NCBI RefSeq assembly: GCF_014697415.1
Contig: NZ_JACJRT010000008.1
Span: forward strand, 1-64,000
Length of the DNA stretch: 64,000 bases
Source: Cyanobium sp. FACHB-13342
GTDB taxonomy: Bacteria; Cyanobacteriota; Cyanobacteriia; PCC-6307; Cyanobiaceae
Direction: 5' to 3'
Shown: positions 17,881-26,776 of the stretch, piece by piece
Position numbering within the stretch: position 1 is the first letter of the stretch
Layout: every line of letters begins with the position of its first letter
Position numbers and translations under genes: made by a program
Notes under the pieces: model-generated
The model's database searches: none
Told to the model about the DNA's origin: nothing
Seen by the model: the letters and a program-made list of their open reading frames with translations, nothing else

Positions 17881-17994
17881 TTACCCGTGCAGGCGCTGGA
17901 ACCACAGGCCCGCCAGTTGGTAGGAACTCCAGAGGAAGGCCAGCAGGATCAGCCAGTTCAACCAGGGGGGACGCTGGGGGGCCTCGGGGCGCAT
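17881..17994 (-). CDS. Small single-helix membrane protein (37 residues)
   Basis: A short frame that reads MRPEAPQRPPWLNWLILLAF and then LWSSYQLAGLWFQRLHG. A Pro-rich N-terminus leads into one hydrophobic helix of about 20 residues. It converges on ppk2, with only 3 bases between the stops. Composition and the clean start/stop suggest a real small thylakoid or plasma-membrane protein; no named photosystem subunit fits. Confidence 0.5.
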   Translation of the reverse strand: MRPEAPQRPPWLNWLILLAFLWSSYQLAGLWFQRLHG

Positions 17995-18052
17995 GGGTAG
18001 GACATGGGGCTCAGCCCACCCACACTCGCATTGGTTCCGCCTGGCCTTGCCA

Positions 18053-18077
18053 TAAAAAAGCAGGGATTGCTCCCTGC
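18053..18077 (-). terminator. Rho-independent terminator on the minus strand with no obvious gene
   Basis: Read on the minus strand: GCAGGGA, GCAA loop, TCCCTGC, then TTTTTTA. This is a strong intrinsic terminator. No minus-strand protein gene ends just before it, and its T-run is on the wrong side to terminate ppk2. It would end a transcript starting somewhere in 18080-18250 or further up, possibly a small RNA. The gap 17995-18255 shows nothing else. Confidence 0.75.
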
Positions 18078-18255
18078 CTGATCACCACTCCCTTCATGGC
18101 GCTCGAGTGGACCCTAGGAAGGCGGCCAGCCAGGGCTGCCAATCCACCGCTTTTCCACTGCATCACACACCGTGAAGCCGCTCTGCTGCCTGGCGCTCCC
18201 TGCCGGGAAGTCCCCTAGCGTTTGGGCCGCTGGCCGTGGGGATCGGGGTTCACAG

Positions 18256-18546
18256 ATGGGAAACCCAATCAGTGTCGAGCTGTTTCTGCAGCGGGCCCGC
18301 TCTCGGTTTGGGGATCAATACGACTACGGGGCGATGGTCTACAAGAGCTACAAGACGCCGATCCGGATTCGCTGCACCACCCATCCGGTGAAGGAGATCT
18401 CCATCACCCCGGAAAAGCACCTGCAAACCACCGGCGGCTGTAAGTACTGCTTGCGCGAAAAGCGCATCGTCAACCTGGAGCGCGAACTCAACCGCGCCAG
18501 TGCTGAGCGGCCTGCCCAGCTGCGGCCCATCACGGCTCAGGACTGA
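18256..18546 (+). CDS. DUF723-like Cys-containing small protein
   Basis: 96 residues from the ATG at 18256. It contains ARSRFGDQYDYGAMVY, IRIRCTTHPVKEISITPEKH and GGCKYCLREKR, the layout of the DUF723-like repeat: an aromatic YDY motif, a C-x2-H segment and a terminal C-x2-C, probably a small zinc-binding fold. Such repeats are common in phage and endonuclease-like proteins but also occur as stand-alone genes in picocyanobacteria. The role is unknown. It lies next to tRNA-Ser. Confidence 0.6.
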   Translation: MGNPISVELFLQRARSRFGDQYDYGAMVYKSYKTPIRIRCTTHPVKEISITPEKHLQTTGGCKYCLREKRIVNLERELNRASAERPAQLRPITAQD

Positions 18547-18586
18547 GGGATCAGCGGCTCAAGCCCCGGCATACCCGGGCCAGAAA

Positions 18587-18671
18587 CGGAGAGGGTGGGA
18601 TTCGAACCCACGGAGGCTTGCGCCTCGCCGGTTTTCAAGACCGGAGCCATCAACCACTCGACCACCTCTCC
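18587..18671 (-). tRNA. trnS: tRNA-Ser (UGA)
   Basis: An 85-nt tRNA with a perfect 7-bp acceptor stem (GGAGAGG/CCTCTCC), anticodon stem CCGGT/ACCGG around loop CTTGAAA (anticodon TGA), a long variable arm and T-loop GGTTCGAATCC. The CCA end is not encoded. It reads serine UCA codons. Confidence 0.97.
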
Positions 18672-18816
18672 AGGGGGCTGGCCGTACAGGGCCGAGCCGG
18701 CACCATGGTCTCATGACTGGCCGCCCTTGGGGGATCTGAGAACTTGCTGAGAGCAGGCTGCCCCATGGGAGCAATCTGACTAAACTCAAAGGGGAACAGG
18801 GCCCAAGGGGATCCGG

Positions 18817-19986
18817 ATGGTGGTATCGCGACCAACTCGTCGAAAGCGAGTCCTTTCCATCCAGCAGATCTTTTTGCTTCTGGCCATTCTTAATGGAATT
18901 GTACTCGGCTATTTGATCTATTCAGCTTCGACGTTGCTGAGTAATCCGAGCTCCAGTCAGGTTCAGGCACAAACAACAATCTTCTTGGCCGTACTGTTGG
19001 TGATCGGCGTCACGATCTCCTACCGAATTCTCTCCTTGCGGGTGGTCGAGCCCCTGGGCCGTCTGGTGCGTCAGGCGAATGCCATTGCCTCAACCGATAC
19101 CAATGAATTGTTGACCCTGCGGGGCAATGATGAGATCGGCCGCCTCACGGAAGCCTTCAACGCCGTTCTGATCCGTCAACGCCAAGCCTATGACCTGGTC
19201 GATTCGGCACACCAACGCCTGAAGGACGTCACCAAACAGGTTGATGATTCCATTCAGTACGCTGCCCTGCTTCAAAAATCGATTCTTCCCAATCGGCAGC
19301 TACGCGAGCGCTTTGGCAACGATCACTTCATCCTTTGGCAGCCGCGCGATACGGTTGGAGGGGATTATTACGTCTTCCACGAAGAGGGTGGACGCTGCCT
19401 CGCCGGAGTGGCTGATTGCGCTGGCCATGGGGTGTCTGGGGCGATGATGACCATGTTGGCCCGAGCGGGCATTGATCGCTCGATTCAACTCAAGGGAATC
19501 GGCTCACCAGCTGCCGTGCTTAAAGCTACCAATGATGGGATGCACAGCATTCTGAGTGAGGCCCAATTGTCTCGGGCAATCGCCACAACCATGGATGTGG
19601 GGCTTGTTCTGATTGACGCCGAATCTCAGCTACTCCGTTTCGCCGGTGCCAAGATCTGGCTCTATTGGAGTGACGGCAAAACCGTTCACTTCATCAAGGG
19701 CGATAACCGTAGCCTGTGGGATCGCCGCACCGGCGACTATCACGACCATGACGTGCCGTTGAGCTCTGGCAACACCTACTACCTCACCACCGATGGTTTC
19801 CTGGACCAGGCGGGGGGTGAGCATGGGTTTGGACTCGGGTCTGATCGGTTTTCCCAGTGGATTCTGGAACATGCCCACAAGCCACTTGGTGAACAGCATG
19901 AGGCCTTTTCCAAGGCTTTGGACGCGTTTAAAGGGGACCATCCCCAGCGCGATGACATCACCATGCTCTCCTTCCGTTTCAGCTAA
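18817..19986 (+). CDS. siaA: SiaA-like membrane PP2C (SpoIIE-type) phosphatase with HAMP domain
   Basis: 389 residues: TM1 about 17-39, a periplasmic loop of only about 13 residues, TM2 about 53-73, HAMP about 74-125, a short coiled linker and a SpoIIE/PP2C phosphatase domain from about 150. Metal-binding Asp residues are visible at VGGDYY (D183) and VADCAGHGVSGAMM (D200), with RDDITMLSF at the end. In Pseudomonas aeruginosa, SiaA dephosphorylates SiaC to activate SiaD. The siaB-, siaC- and siaD-like genes follow here in the same order. It lacks the large periplasmic sensor of the Pseudomonas protein. Codon usage is less GC-rich than neighbouring core genes. Confidence 0.82.
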   Translation: MVVSRPTRRKRVLSIQQIFLLLAILNGIVLGYLIYSASTLLSNPSSSQVQAQTTIFLAVLLVIGVTISYRILSLRVVEPLGRLVRQANAIASTDTNELLTLRGNDEIGRLTEAFNAVLIRQRQAYDLVDSAHQRLKDVTKQVDDSIQYAALLQKSILPNRQLRERFGNDHFILWQPRDTVGGDYYVFHEEGGRCLAGVADCAGHGVSGAMMTMLARAGIDRSIQLKGIGSPAAVLKATNDGMHSILSEAQLSRAIATTMDVGLVLIDAESQLLRFAGAKIWLYWSDGKTVHFIKGDNRSLWDRRTGDYHDHDVPLSSGNTYYLTTDGFLDQAGGEHGFGLGSDRFSQWILEHAHKPLGEQHEAFSKALDAFKGDHPQRDDITMLSFRFS

Positions 19987-20045
19987 TGCAGTTCAAGCAT
20001 CCCTGATCCCCCTCAGATGGTAAAATCGAAGTCAGCAAACAGCCC

Positions 20046-20603
20046 ATGGACAGCTCCCTAACAACCAGTCGAAGCCTCTCCTCCTTGAGAGACTTCTTCA
20101 CCCACGAGCGGATTTTGATCTGTTTCAATGGGCCAACCTCGCGAACTCTGATTGGTGAAATCGGAGCGGCTCTAAAAGAGCACATTGAATCCACCAGGGA
20201 GTGCATGTCATCCGCAATGGATGTCTTTAGTGTCTACATCGAAATGAGTCAAAATATCAGGCACTACACGGCGGCACGTGGCTACAACGATCAGGATGCG
20301 ACGGCAACTGTCGTGATCGCCGAGTCTGGAGTCGATCGTTATATTGTTTCTGCTGGCAATATGATTGAGTTGTCCGACGGTCAGCAATTATTGCAGCGTG
20401 TTTTAGAGCTGGCTCGACTCGACAAGGCAGAGCTGAAGTCTCTCTACAAGGAGCAACTGCGGCGGCCCCGGGAAGAGGGGGCTGTGACCGGTGCCGGCCT
20501 TGGGTTAATTGATGTTGCCCGTAAGTCGTCTGAGCCCCTGCAAGCCAGCCTCGATGAGCTTGGCGCCGGCAAGGCCTTTTTCACACTCCGTGCCACAATC
20601 TGA
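20046..20603 (+). CDS. siaB: SiaB-like kinase
   Basis: 185 residues matching the SiaB layout: an N-terminal segment, a central helix with EMSQNIRHY (the N-box-like part of a GHKL fold) and GAVTGAGLGLIDVARKS (the G-box-like part). In Pseudomonas SiaB phosphorylates SiaC on a Thr and so turns the pathway off. It starts 59 bases after siaA and ends 5 bases before siaC, so the genes are surely co-transcribed. An anti-sigma-type kinase is the alternative reading, but the DUF1987 neighbour favours SiaB. Confidence 0.75.
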   Translation: MDSSLTTSRSLSSLRDFFTHERILICFNGPTSRTLIGEIGAALKEHIESTRECMSSAMDVFSVYIEMSQNIRHYTAARGYNDQDATATVVIAESGVDRYIVSAGNMIELSDGQQLLQRVLELARLDKAELKSLYKEQLRRPREEGAVTGAGLGLIDVARKSSEPLQASLDELGAGKAFFTLRATI

Positions 20604-20608
20604 GGGTC

Positions 20609-21007
20609 ATGACAAACACTGATTTCCAGAAAAATCTGAGTCTGGCCCCAACCCAGTCCACCCCCGCAGTCAAAGGTGAGTGGGACACAGGGCTGCTCGT
20701 CATGACGGGAGAGTCCTACCCAGAAAATACCTATGAAATTTTTGACTCCATCATAGGCTGGGTGGAAGAGTTTCTTGGTTCTGAAGATCGACCACTAAAG
20801 GTTGAGTTGAAGCTTAATTACTTAAATACCAGTAGTATTCGCGCCATGATCGATATTTTTGACAGGCTTCAGTCTGCTGCTGATGATGGCAGGTCAATAA
20901 CTGTGTTTTGGTTCTACGACAGTCGTAACCCCCGTTCGGCCGAGTTGGGTGAAGAGTTCAAAGAAGATTATACTTTTGATTTTGAGATCGCTGCCGTCGC
21001 GGCCTAG
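20609..21007 (+). CDS. siaC: SiaC-like phospho-switch protein (DUF1987)
   Basis: 132 residues. The core VELKLNYLNTSSIRAMIDIFDRL is the DUF1987/SiaC signature; Thr74 or the adjacent Ser75/76 corresponds to the phosphorylated Thr region of SiaC. Unphosphorylated SiaC binds and stimulates the diguanylate cyclase SiaD. The sequence starts with a roughly 20-residue extension before the conserved part. This gene is clearly AT-richer than its surroundings (for example around 20,810-20,850), which may reflect transfer. It is followed after 11 bases by siaD. Confidence 0.85.
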   Translation: MTNTDFQKNLSLAPTQSTPAVKGEWDTGLLVMTGESYPENTYEIFDSIIGWVEEFLGSEDRPLKVELKLNYLNTSSIRAMIDIFDRLQSAADDGRSITVFWFYDSRNPRSAELGEEFKEDYTFDFEIAAVAA

Positions 21008-21018
21008 CTTTTGCCGTC

Positions 21019-21837
21019 ATGCCTTCACCCGGTGATCTCCGTTCGTCCGATGCCTTTGATGAGCGCATTGCTGAGCTTTTAGCCGATGAAGCCTATTTGG
21101 GTCATCCCCTGAGGGAAGCCTTGGCAGAGCTCATGGAGCGCATGACGCAGCAGGTGTCACGTCTGGAGCGGATCACCCAGATCTCTGATCGCTACCAAAC
21201 TGGCGTGCAGGAACGGGTGCGAAACCTGTCCCGGCGGTATGACCGGCAGATTCGCACCCTAGAGCGTGCCATCAGCATCTCTGACCGCTACCAGTCGATG
21301 CTGAACGACCTCAACAAGGCTCTGCGGGAGGCCTCGACCCACGATCTGCTCACCTCGATCCCCAACCGTCGCTTGATGTCCGAGCGTTGTCGCATTGAGG
21401 ATGAGCGGCTGGCACGTGAAGAGGGCACCTACTCCCTGCTCACCATGGACGTTGACCGCTTCAAGCAGTTCAACGACGTCTATGGCCACGACGTGGGTGA
21501 TGAGGTGCTGATTGAGTTGGCCAATTCCTTTACCAAGAGCCTGCGTGAGTACGACTCCTGCGGCCGTTGGGGTGGGGAAGAGTTTCTTGCCCTCTTGGTC
21601 AATGCTGACCTCGATACGGCCTCTGATGTTGCCCAACGCATGTTGGAAAATACCCGGGCTCTGAGAATCAAGGTCGGCGAAGAGGTGTTGCGGGCCACCA
21701 TCAGCATTGGCGTGGCTGAACGGGCCGAAGGTGAGGTGTACACCCAAACCTACAAACGGGCTGACGATGCCCTGCTTTTGGCCAAGCAGTCGGGCCGGGA
21801 CCAGTTTGTGATCGCCGACCCGCCCGCTCGAGACTGA
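21019..21837 (+). CDS. siaD: SiaD-like diguanylate cyclase
   Basis: 272 residues: an N-terminal coiled coil (about 35-105) with two repeats of ISDRYQ, then a GGDEF-family domain with GGEEF at 185-189, so catalysis should be intact. The product-inhibition site RxxD is present (REYD, 176-179), exactly five residues before GGEEF. No EAL domain and no membrane segment. The coiled-coil stalk is the part that SiaC binds in Pseudomonas. It should make cyclic di-GMP from GTP under control of the three upstream genes. Confidence 0.88.
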   Translation: MPSPGDLRSSDAFDERIAELLADEAYLGHPLREALAELMERMTQQVSRLERITQISDRYQTGVQERVRNLSRRYDRQIRTLERAISISDRYQSMLNDLNKALREASTHDLLTSIPNRRLMSERCRIEDERLAREEGTYSLLTMDVDRFKQFNDVYGHDVGDEVLIELANSFTKSLREYDSCGRWGGEEFLALLVNADLDTASDVAQRMLENTRALRIKVGEEVLRATISIGVAERAEGEVYTQTYKRADDALLLAKQSGRDQFVIADPPARD

Positions 21838-21854
21838 GGAACCCCTAGGGGCCC

Positions 21855-24242
21855 TCAGTTGTTGCTGGGTTTGGCCAGAGGCAGCAGGCACTTGTCGGAG
21901 TCACAGCCCGCAGGGCCGGCTTCGACCAGTTCTCCGCGGTCGTAGCGCTGCAGCGCTTCAAAGAAGCAGGTGGTGCTGCGTCGCTCGGCCACTTCGGCGG
22001 TGAGGCGCTGGTACGTGGCCGCATCGATCGGCTCAAACGGCAGCCGCGGGAATGTGGCGTTGGCATCAAAGCGGGCCAGCAGGGCCGCCGAGATGTAGCC
22101 CTCGCCTTGGTCGATGGCCTTGTGGATGGCCTCGGCCAGCGGTTCGATTTCATGCTCCCGAAACTCGACCGTGGCGGACGTGTTGTGGGCCGTGTAGTGC
22201 TTCTGCACTTGCATGTAGAAATCGAACTGGGCCAGGGCTGAGAAGTTGTTGATCTCCACCTGATCGGCGCCGGGGATGTTGGCCCAGCTCACTTCCGTGG
22301 GGATCTCCACCAGCCACTCCGTGCAGCGGGGATCAAAGGCATCGTCGAGCAGGCGACCCTGGTCGTCCTTGTCGGATTGGGAGGGCACGATCGTGTAGCC
22401 GTAATCCATGCAGGCCAGGGCCACCGGATCGTTCTTGCGGAAGGTGATGCGGCGGATGAAGCGCTGGGCCTTGGGGGGATGCCAGCCGGGGGAGGCGCCG
22501 GTGAGCAGGCTCTTGGTGCCTGCCGGTTGCACGGTGGTGCAGCGGTTGGGGCGGCGCAGGCCGTGGCGATCGCAGTAGTCCCACACCGACTGGTTGACGA
22601 TCTCTTTCCAGCGGCTGAGGAATTCGGCCTCCTGGGCCTTGAAGGCCAGGCCCGCTTCCGTTTCGGGGCGGCCCGCTTCCCACCACTGCAGCCAGGGGGT
22701 GCCGAAGGCGTGAACGAAGAAGTCGAACAGGCCGGTGAAGCTCACCCCCACGATCGGATCCCAGGCCCGGCTCTGGCGGTAGCGCTCCACCTCAAAGCGA
22801 TGGTTGAGCAGGCAGGCCACGGCGAGCCCACCGGCCCGGAAGGCTTCCTCCTGGGCCACCAAGTCGGCGGGGTCGATCTGGTTGAGGTGGATTTCGGCCA
22901 GGTTGCAGTGGAAGTCGGCGCCGAGAATTTCGCCGCAGGGGTTGAGGCCGTAACGGCCGAGGCGGTGCTCCAGCTCGGCGGCACCGATCTCCGGGTGGTG
23001 GGTCGTGAGCCAGATCCCAGCCTGCTCCCTGCCCTGGTCGCAGTAGATGCCGATGAACTCCGTGCGCAGCTCTGGGGTGGTCAGCAGGTCGGCGTTGGAG
23101 CGGGCAATGGCTTCGGGGGCGAACTGGATGGCGCCCTCTCCGCTCTGGAATTGCTTGTTCACAGCTTCCAACACCGTCTCCCGCGAGGGGCGGCTGTGGA
23201 AGACGCGGGTGTGGTTGGCCATGCGCAGGGCATCGCGCTCGGGATCGATGCGCCAGTTGCCCTCGCTGTCCTGTTGCCAGAGGTTTTCCTTGGCTCCCGC
23301 GGCGGAGTTGTCCTCGGCGCTGAACTGCCGCATGCCGGCGCTGCGGCGGATGTTGCCGGCCACGATGGTGACGGCAGCCTCATCGATCAGCAGGCAGCAC
23401 TCCACCGAGGTGAGCTGGCGGCCCTGGGCCCTGTTGAGGATCTGGGCCACGCGGCCGTAGAGGTCCTTGAGCTTCACCGGGTTGGCCATGCCGCCAAATC
23501 CCTTGAGGGTTTCCCCCACCGGCCGCACGTCGGAGAGATCCACCGAGATTTCGATGGGGGTGGCGGGGTCGAAGCGCTCATCGCTGCAGAGGTTGAGCAG
23601 CAGCTGGTAGCTGTCAACCCAGCCGCGGCGGGTGTCGCCCACCTTGATGGCCACGCGGTTGCCATCGATGGTGTGGCTGGTGTGTTCCTGGCGCTGGCCT
23701 GCGGGTGTGGCGCCGATGTCGGTGACGCCCGTAATGGTCAGCTGGTTGCGCACCGCCGGCAGGCGGTTGATCAGGTGGGGCTCAATGATGGCGCCCGTGC
23801 CGCAGCCCATCATCGCCAGATCCATCATCAGCCCGAAGGCTTCCCAATCCACCAGGTTGGTGGAGGTGCAGTTGTAGGAGCCGGAAAAGTTCTCGCTGCG
23901 CTCGATCCACTCGGTGCCGCCAATCCACAGCCAGCGGCCGGAGGGCAGGGCCTTCTGCTGCTGCTGCATGCGGCGCAGCAGGGCCACTTCCTCGTCGTTG
24001 AGGTTGCCCAGGCGGCGCAGGCCGCCCAGGTTGCGCTCGGCCACCTGAAACCAGCTCTCCCGGCCGGTTTCGGTTTTGCGGCTGTAGGTGCGGTAGAAGA
24101 CCGGGTTGGCGGCCGGTGCCGTGGCCGGGAAGTCGAGGGCCTCGCCCGCCGGACTGCCGCTGGCGGCGGCATAGGCCTTTTCAGCTGCAGCCTTTTCGGC
24201 GGCTTCGCTGATCGAGGAGGGGGGCGTGGCGGAGAGGGTCAC
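21855..24242 (-). CDS. nrdJ: Adenosylcobalamin-dependent ribonucleotide reductase (class II)
   Basis: 795 residues from the GTG at 24242 ([10 protein letters not shown]); the frame is open to 24317 but that would run further into the divergent region. It reduces ribonucleotides to deoxyribonucleotides with vitamin B12. Visible are the first redox Cys (SYNCTST), the radical-site motif NPCGEI, a [20 protein letters not shown] block, and the C-terminal redox pair CDSDKC. Class II monomeric enzymes of this type are typical of picocyanobacteria and need no oxygen and no NrdB. It converges on siaD with only 17 bases between the stops. Confidence 0.95.
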   Translation of the reverse strand: MTLSATPPSSISEAAEKAAAEKAYAAASGSPAGEALDFPATAPAANPVFYRTYSRKTETGRESWFQVAERNLGGLRRLGNLNDEEVALLRRMQQQQKALPSGRWLWIGGTEWIERSENFSGSYNCTSTNLVDWEAFGLMMDLAMMGCGTGAIIEPHLINRLPAVRNQLTITGVTDIGATPAGQRQEHTSHTIDGNRVAIKVGDTRRGWVDSYQLLLNLCSDERFDPATPIEISVDLSDVRPVGETLKGFGGMANPVKLKDLYGRVAQILNRAQGRQLTSVECCLLIDEAAVTIVAGNIRRSAGMRQFSAEDNSAAGAKENLWQQDSEGNWRIDPERDALRMANHTRVFHSRPSRETVLEAVNKQFQSGEGAIQFAPEAIARSNADLLTTPELRTEFIGIYCDQGREQAGIWLTTHHPEIGAAELEHRLGRYGLNPCGEILGADFHCNLAEIHLNQIDPADLVAQEEAFRAGGLAVACLLNHRFEVERYRQSRAWDPIVGVSFTGLFDFFVHAFGTPWLQWWEAGRPETEAGLAFKAQEAEFLSRWKEIVNQSVWDYCDRHGLRRPNRCTTVQPAGTKSLLTGASPGWHPPKAQRFIRRITFRKNDPVALACMDYGYTIVPSQSDKDDQGRLLDDAFDPRCTEWLVEIPTEVSWANIPGADQVEINNFSALAQFDFYMQVQKHYTAHNTSATVEFREHEIEPLAEAIHKAIDQGEGYISAALLARFDANATFPRLPFEPIDAATYQRLTAEVAERRSTTCFFEALQRYDRGELVEAGPAGCDSDKCLLPLAKPSNN

Positions 24243-24370
24243 AGGCGGTACGGCCCTGGGGTGAGCCGAACCATAACGCCACCGGTGGGGTGTGCAAGAA
24301 GCCGTTGACACCAGCAACAGTGGGCCCTGGAGCGGGGTGGGCAGACTGGTTGCTGCTGCTGAGGCGCCTG

Positions 24371-25060
24371 ATGGAGCGGATTCCCGAGCCCGAGCTGATG
24401 GATGGGCCTGCCCAGGTGGAGGCCTATGCCGCGGCCGATTTCGAGGCCTCCGACGCGGCGATGGTGGAGCGGCTTGCCCACCTCTGCGGCGGCGATCCGG
24501 GCCTGCGGCTGGTGGATCTGGGCTGCGGCCCCGGCAACATCACCTTCCGCCTAGGCCGCCGCTGGCCTGAAGCGTCGGTGCTTGGGCTGGACGGCGCCCC
24601 CCGCATGTTGGCCGTGGCCCGGGAGCGCCTGGCGGGAGCGCCGCCGGAGCTGGCGGCGCGACTGGGCTTTGAGCAGGCGGTGCTGCCCCTGGAGAGCCCT
24701 GGACCCCTGGCCAGCGGTTTTACGGCGGTGGTGAGCAACAGCCTGTTGCACCACCTGCATGATCCGGCGGCGCTCTGGCAGGCCGTGGCCCAACTGGGCG
24801 CCCCTGGGGCCTTTGTGTACATCCAGGACCTGCGGCGTCCCGCCAGTCCCGAGGCGTTGGAGGCGCTGGTGGTCTCCCAGACGCAGGGAGCGCCCGAGGT
24901 GCTGCGCCACGACTACCGCGCCTCCCTGCATGCGGCCTTCAGCGTGCGGGAGGTGCAGGAGCAATTGGAGCGTTCGGCCCTCGAGCACGCCTGCCTGGCC
25001 GGTCTCCAGGTGGCACCGCGGCAGGAGCGCTACCTGGAGGTGTGGGGCCGGCTGGGTTAG
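24371..25060 (+). CDS. Class I SAM-dependent methyltransferase
   Basis: 229 residues from the ATG at 24371 ([10 protein letters not shown]); upstream starts overlap the nrdJ leader. Motif I is [15 protein letters not shown], followed by [11 protein letters not shown] and [11 protein letters not shown], a typical Rossmann methyltransferase order. The substrate is unknown. The last four bases overlap the convergent DoxX gene. Confidence 0.8.
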   Translation: MERIPEPELMDGPAQVEAYAAADFEASDAAMVERLAHLCGGDPGLRLVDLGCGPGNITFRLGRRWPEASVLGLDGAPRMLAVARERLAGAPPELAARLGFEQAVLPLESPGPLASGFTAVVSNSLLHHLHDPAALWQAVAQLGAPGAFVYIQDLRRPASPEALEALVVSQTQGAPEVLRHDYRASLHAAFSVREVQEQLERSALEHACLAGLQVAPRQERYLEVWGRLG

Positions 25061-25455
25061 GCGTCGTCTTGCTCGATGACCAACAGGAGCCCCGCCATGA
25101 TCGACAGATTTTTCAGCAACTGAATCCGCTCTGCCCCATCGCCGGCGTTGCCGTGGAACAGCAGGGTTGTGGGGATCAGAAAGATCAGCAGCAGCACCGC
25201 TCCCAGGCGGGATCGCCAGCCGCTCATCACCAACGCAGAGCCCGCAGCCATCAGCAGCATGGAGGCCACCACCAAGGCAGGGGCCAAGGGCAGGCCCTTG
25301 GCCGCAATCGCGCCCGCCGTATCGGCAAAGCCCCCGAACTTTCCAATCACCGCATTGATGAAGACCAGGCAGAGAAGAACCCTGGCGATGCGGTTCAACA
25401 GGGAAGGCCTAGAGCTCGATGATGACGATACGGATGATGATACGGATGAGGTCAT
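25057..25455 (-). CDS. DoxX family membrane protein
   Basis: 132 residues. After a Ser-rich N-terminus (encoded by a GAT/ACG-like simple repeat) come four hydrophobic segments; [21 protein letters not shown] and [20 protein letters not shown] fit the DoxX family. DoxX-type proteins are small inner-membrane proteins with redox- or stress-related roles in a few species; the role here is not known. Confidence 0.75.
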   Translation of the reverse strand: MTSSVSSSVSSSSSSRPSLLNRIARVLLCLVFINAVIGKFGGFADTAGAIAAKGLPLAPALVVASMLLMAAGSALVMSGWRSRLGAVLLLIFLIPTTLLFHGNAGDGAERIQLLKNLSIMAGLLLVIEQDDA

Positions 25456-25594
25456 GATTTGTCAGCGCTATCGTTTTTAGGTTGGTCTTCGGCTGTCTAG
25501 CACTGTGCAATGGCACCGTTCCTGCTCCACATGGTTTGTAACCGGAGCTTTGATTGAGGGCTTTGATCATCAGCTTCCCTGGAGCTGATTTTCA

Positions 25595-26761
25595 TTGTTT
25601 TCGGTTGTTCCCCAAGATGGCCGCCTGGCTGCAGAGCAGGCAGCATGGGTTGTTTCGATAGGCCCTGGCGTGGTCGAGCGCTTTTTGGATCCACGCCGGC
25701 CAAGGCGTCACCGCTGGCGTTGGGCGGCTCTCGTGGCTTTCGGGCTTGCGGTGACGCTGTTTTGGGGCAGCGGCTTTCAGGGTTGGAGCTCCGCTGCCGC
25801 CCCTGCCCAATCGAGCCCAGCACCCCCCACCAGATTGGAGCCCTTCGGGCGGGGGGGCGATCCTCTGGCTCCTGGGGTGTTGCAGCTGGGTGTCTATCTG
25901 ACCGTGATTGATGACATCAATCTGCTGGGGAATCAGTTTGGGGCTGAGTTTTTCCTCTGGACCCGCTGGGCAGGTTCCGCCGCAACCAATCCCAGTGATC
26001 GCCTCACCGTTCTCAATGCACCCAGCAACAATGATATCGATCGCTTCGAGTTGCTGGAGCGGCGTCAGCTGGGCGCAGTCAGCTGGAGCCTCTACAAGGT
26101 GCGGTGCCAAGTGGCGATGCCTTGGCGGTTAAACGATTATCCGTTGGATCGCCATCACCTGCAGATCAAAATAGGCTTGGAAAACCCCCTTGTGGAGGGG
26201 ATCGCCTTTAAGGTGGACAAGGCACAATCCTATATCGACCCTGACTTCATCCTCTACGACTGGAGCATTTCGCCCCTGAGAATTGATGTCTCCACTCTGA
26301 GTCTTAAGGGCCGTCTTGGGCTGCCAGATGAGGGTGGTCATGACGTCTCTTCCAGGCCGGTCGTTGATCTTTCTCTTGTGATTCGGCGTCGTAGTGAACT
26401 GGCGCTTTGGTCTAGCTTCTTGGGGAATTTCCTGGCCATTGGGCTTTGTATTCTTGCGCTGATCATTCGGGATAGCCGTGATGATCTCATTCTTGGCGCG
26501 GTGTTTTCAGCGGCTGGTAATTCCATCTATTTGGCCCAGCTCTTGCCGGCTTCTGCCCTTTCGGGTTTTGCGGGTCAATTTCAAGTGATCATTTATGTGG
26601 GCATCGTTTATGTTGTGATCGCGGATGAGTTGTTGGATCGCGTGTTCTCTTCTCAGGCCGAATCAGTGCTGCGCTATCTGCGCCCCGTTTTATTGCCCAG
26701 CTATGTGCTGGCGACCATGGTTTCGGTCTATCAGATATTGCCCTCTAATTTGTATTCCTGA
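25595..26761 (+). CDS. Pentameric ligand-gated ion channel-like protein
   Basis: 388 residues from a TTG at 25595, preceded by GGAG; a GTG at 25670 is the alternative. A signal-anchor-like helix (about 43-58) leads to an extracytoplasmic beta-rich domain. VYLTVIDDINLLGNQFGAEFFLWTRW resembles the start of the ligand-binding domain, and MPWRLNDYPLDRHHLQI matches the signature loop (F-P-x-D-x-Q-x-L) of Cys-loop receptors and bacterial relatives. Four hydrophobic segments at about 268-291, 297-318, 326-345 and 363-385 fit M1-M4. The ligand and ion are unknown. It is followed 15 bases later by a binding-protein-like gene and is less GC-rich than its neighbours. Confidence 0.6.
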   Translation: MFSVVPQDGRLAAEQAAWVVSIGPGVVERFLDPRRPRRHRWRWAALVAFGLAVTLFWGSGFQGWSSAAAPAQSSPAPPTRLEPFGRGGDPLAPGVLQLGVYLTVIDDINLLGNQFGAEFFLWTRWAGSAATNPSDRLTVLNAPSNNDIDRFELLERRQLGAVSWSLYKVRCQVAMPWRLNDYPLDRHHLQIKIGLENPLVEGIAFKVDKAQSYIDPDFILYDWSISPLRIDVSTLSLKGRLGLPDEGGHDVSSRPVVDLSLVIRRRSELALWSSFLGNFLAIGLCILALIIRDSRDDLILGAVFSAAGNSIYLAQLLPASALSGFAGQFQVIIYVGIVYVVIADELLDRVFSSQAESVLRYLRPVLLPSYVLATMVSVYQILPSNLYS

Positions 26762-26776
26762 TCCTTTCGCCTGTCC

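Noticed and set aside
18817-21007. An Rsb/SpoII-type anti-sigma partner switch in place of a Sia system
   Set aside because: The third gene is DUF1987-like rather than a STAS antagonist, and the fourth is a diguanylate cyclase, which fits the Sia order better.
21835-21856. CCCCTAGGGG palindrome between siaD and nrdJ as a bidirectional terminator
   Set aside because: The palindrome is there but neither strand has a following T-run, so termination is not supported.
24243-24370. Cobalamin riboswitch before nrdJ
   Set aside because: The leader is short and shared with a divergent gene; I see no B12-box-like sequence.
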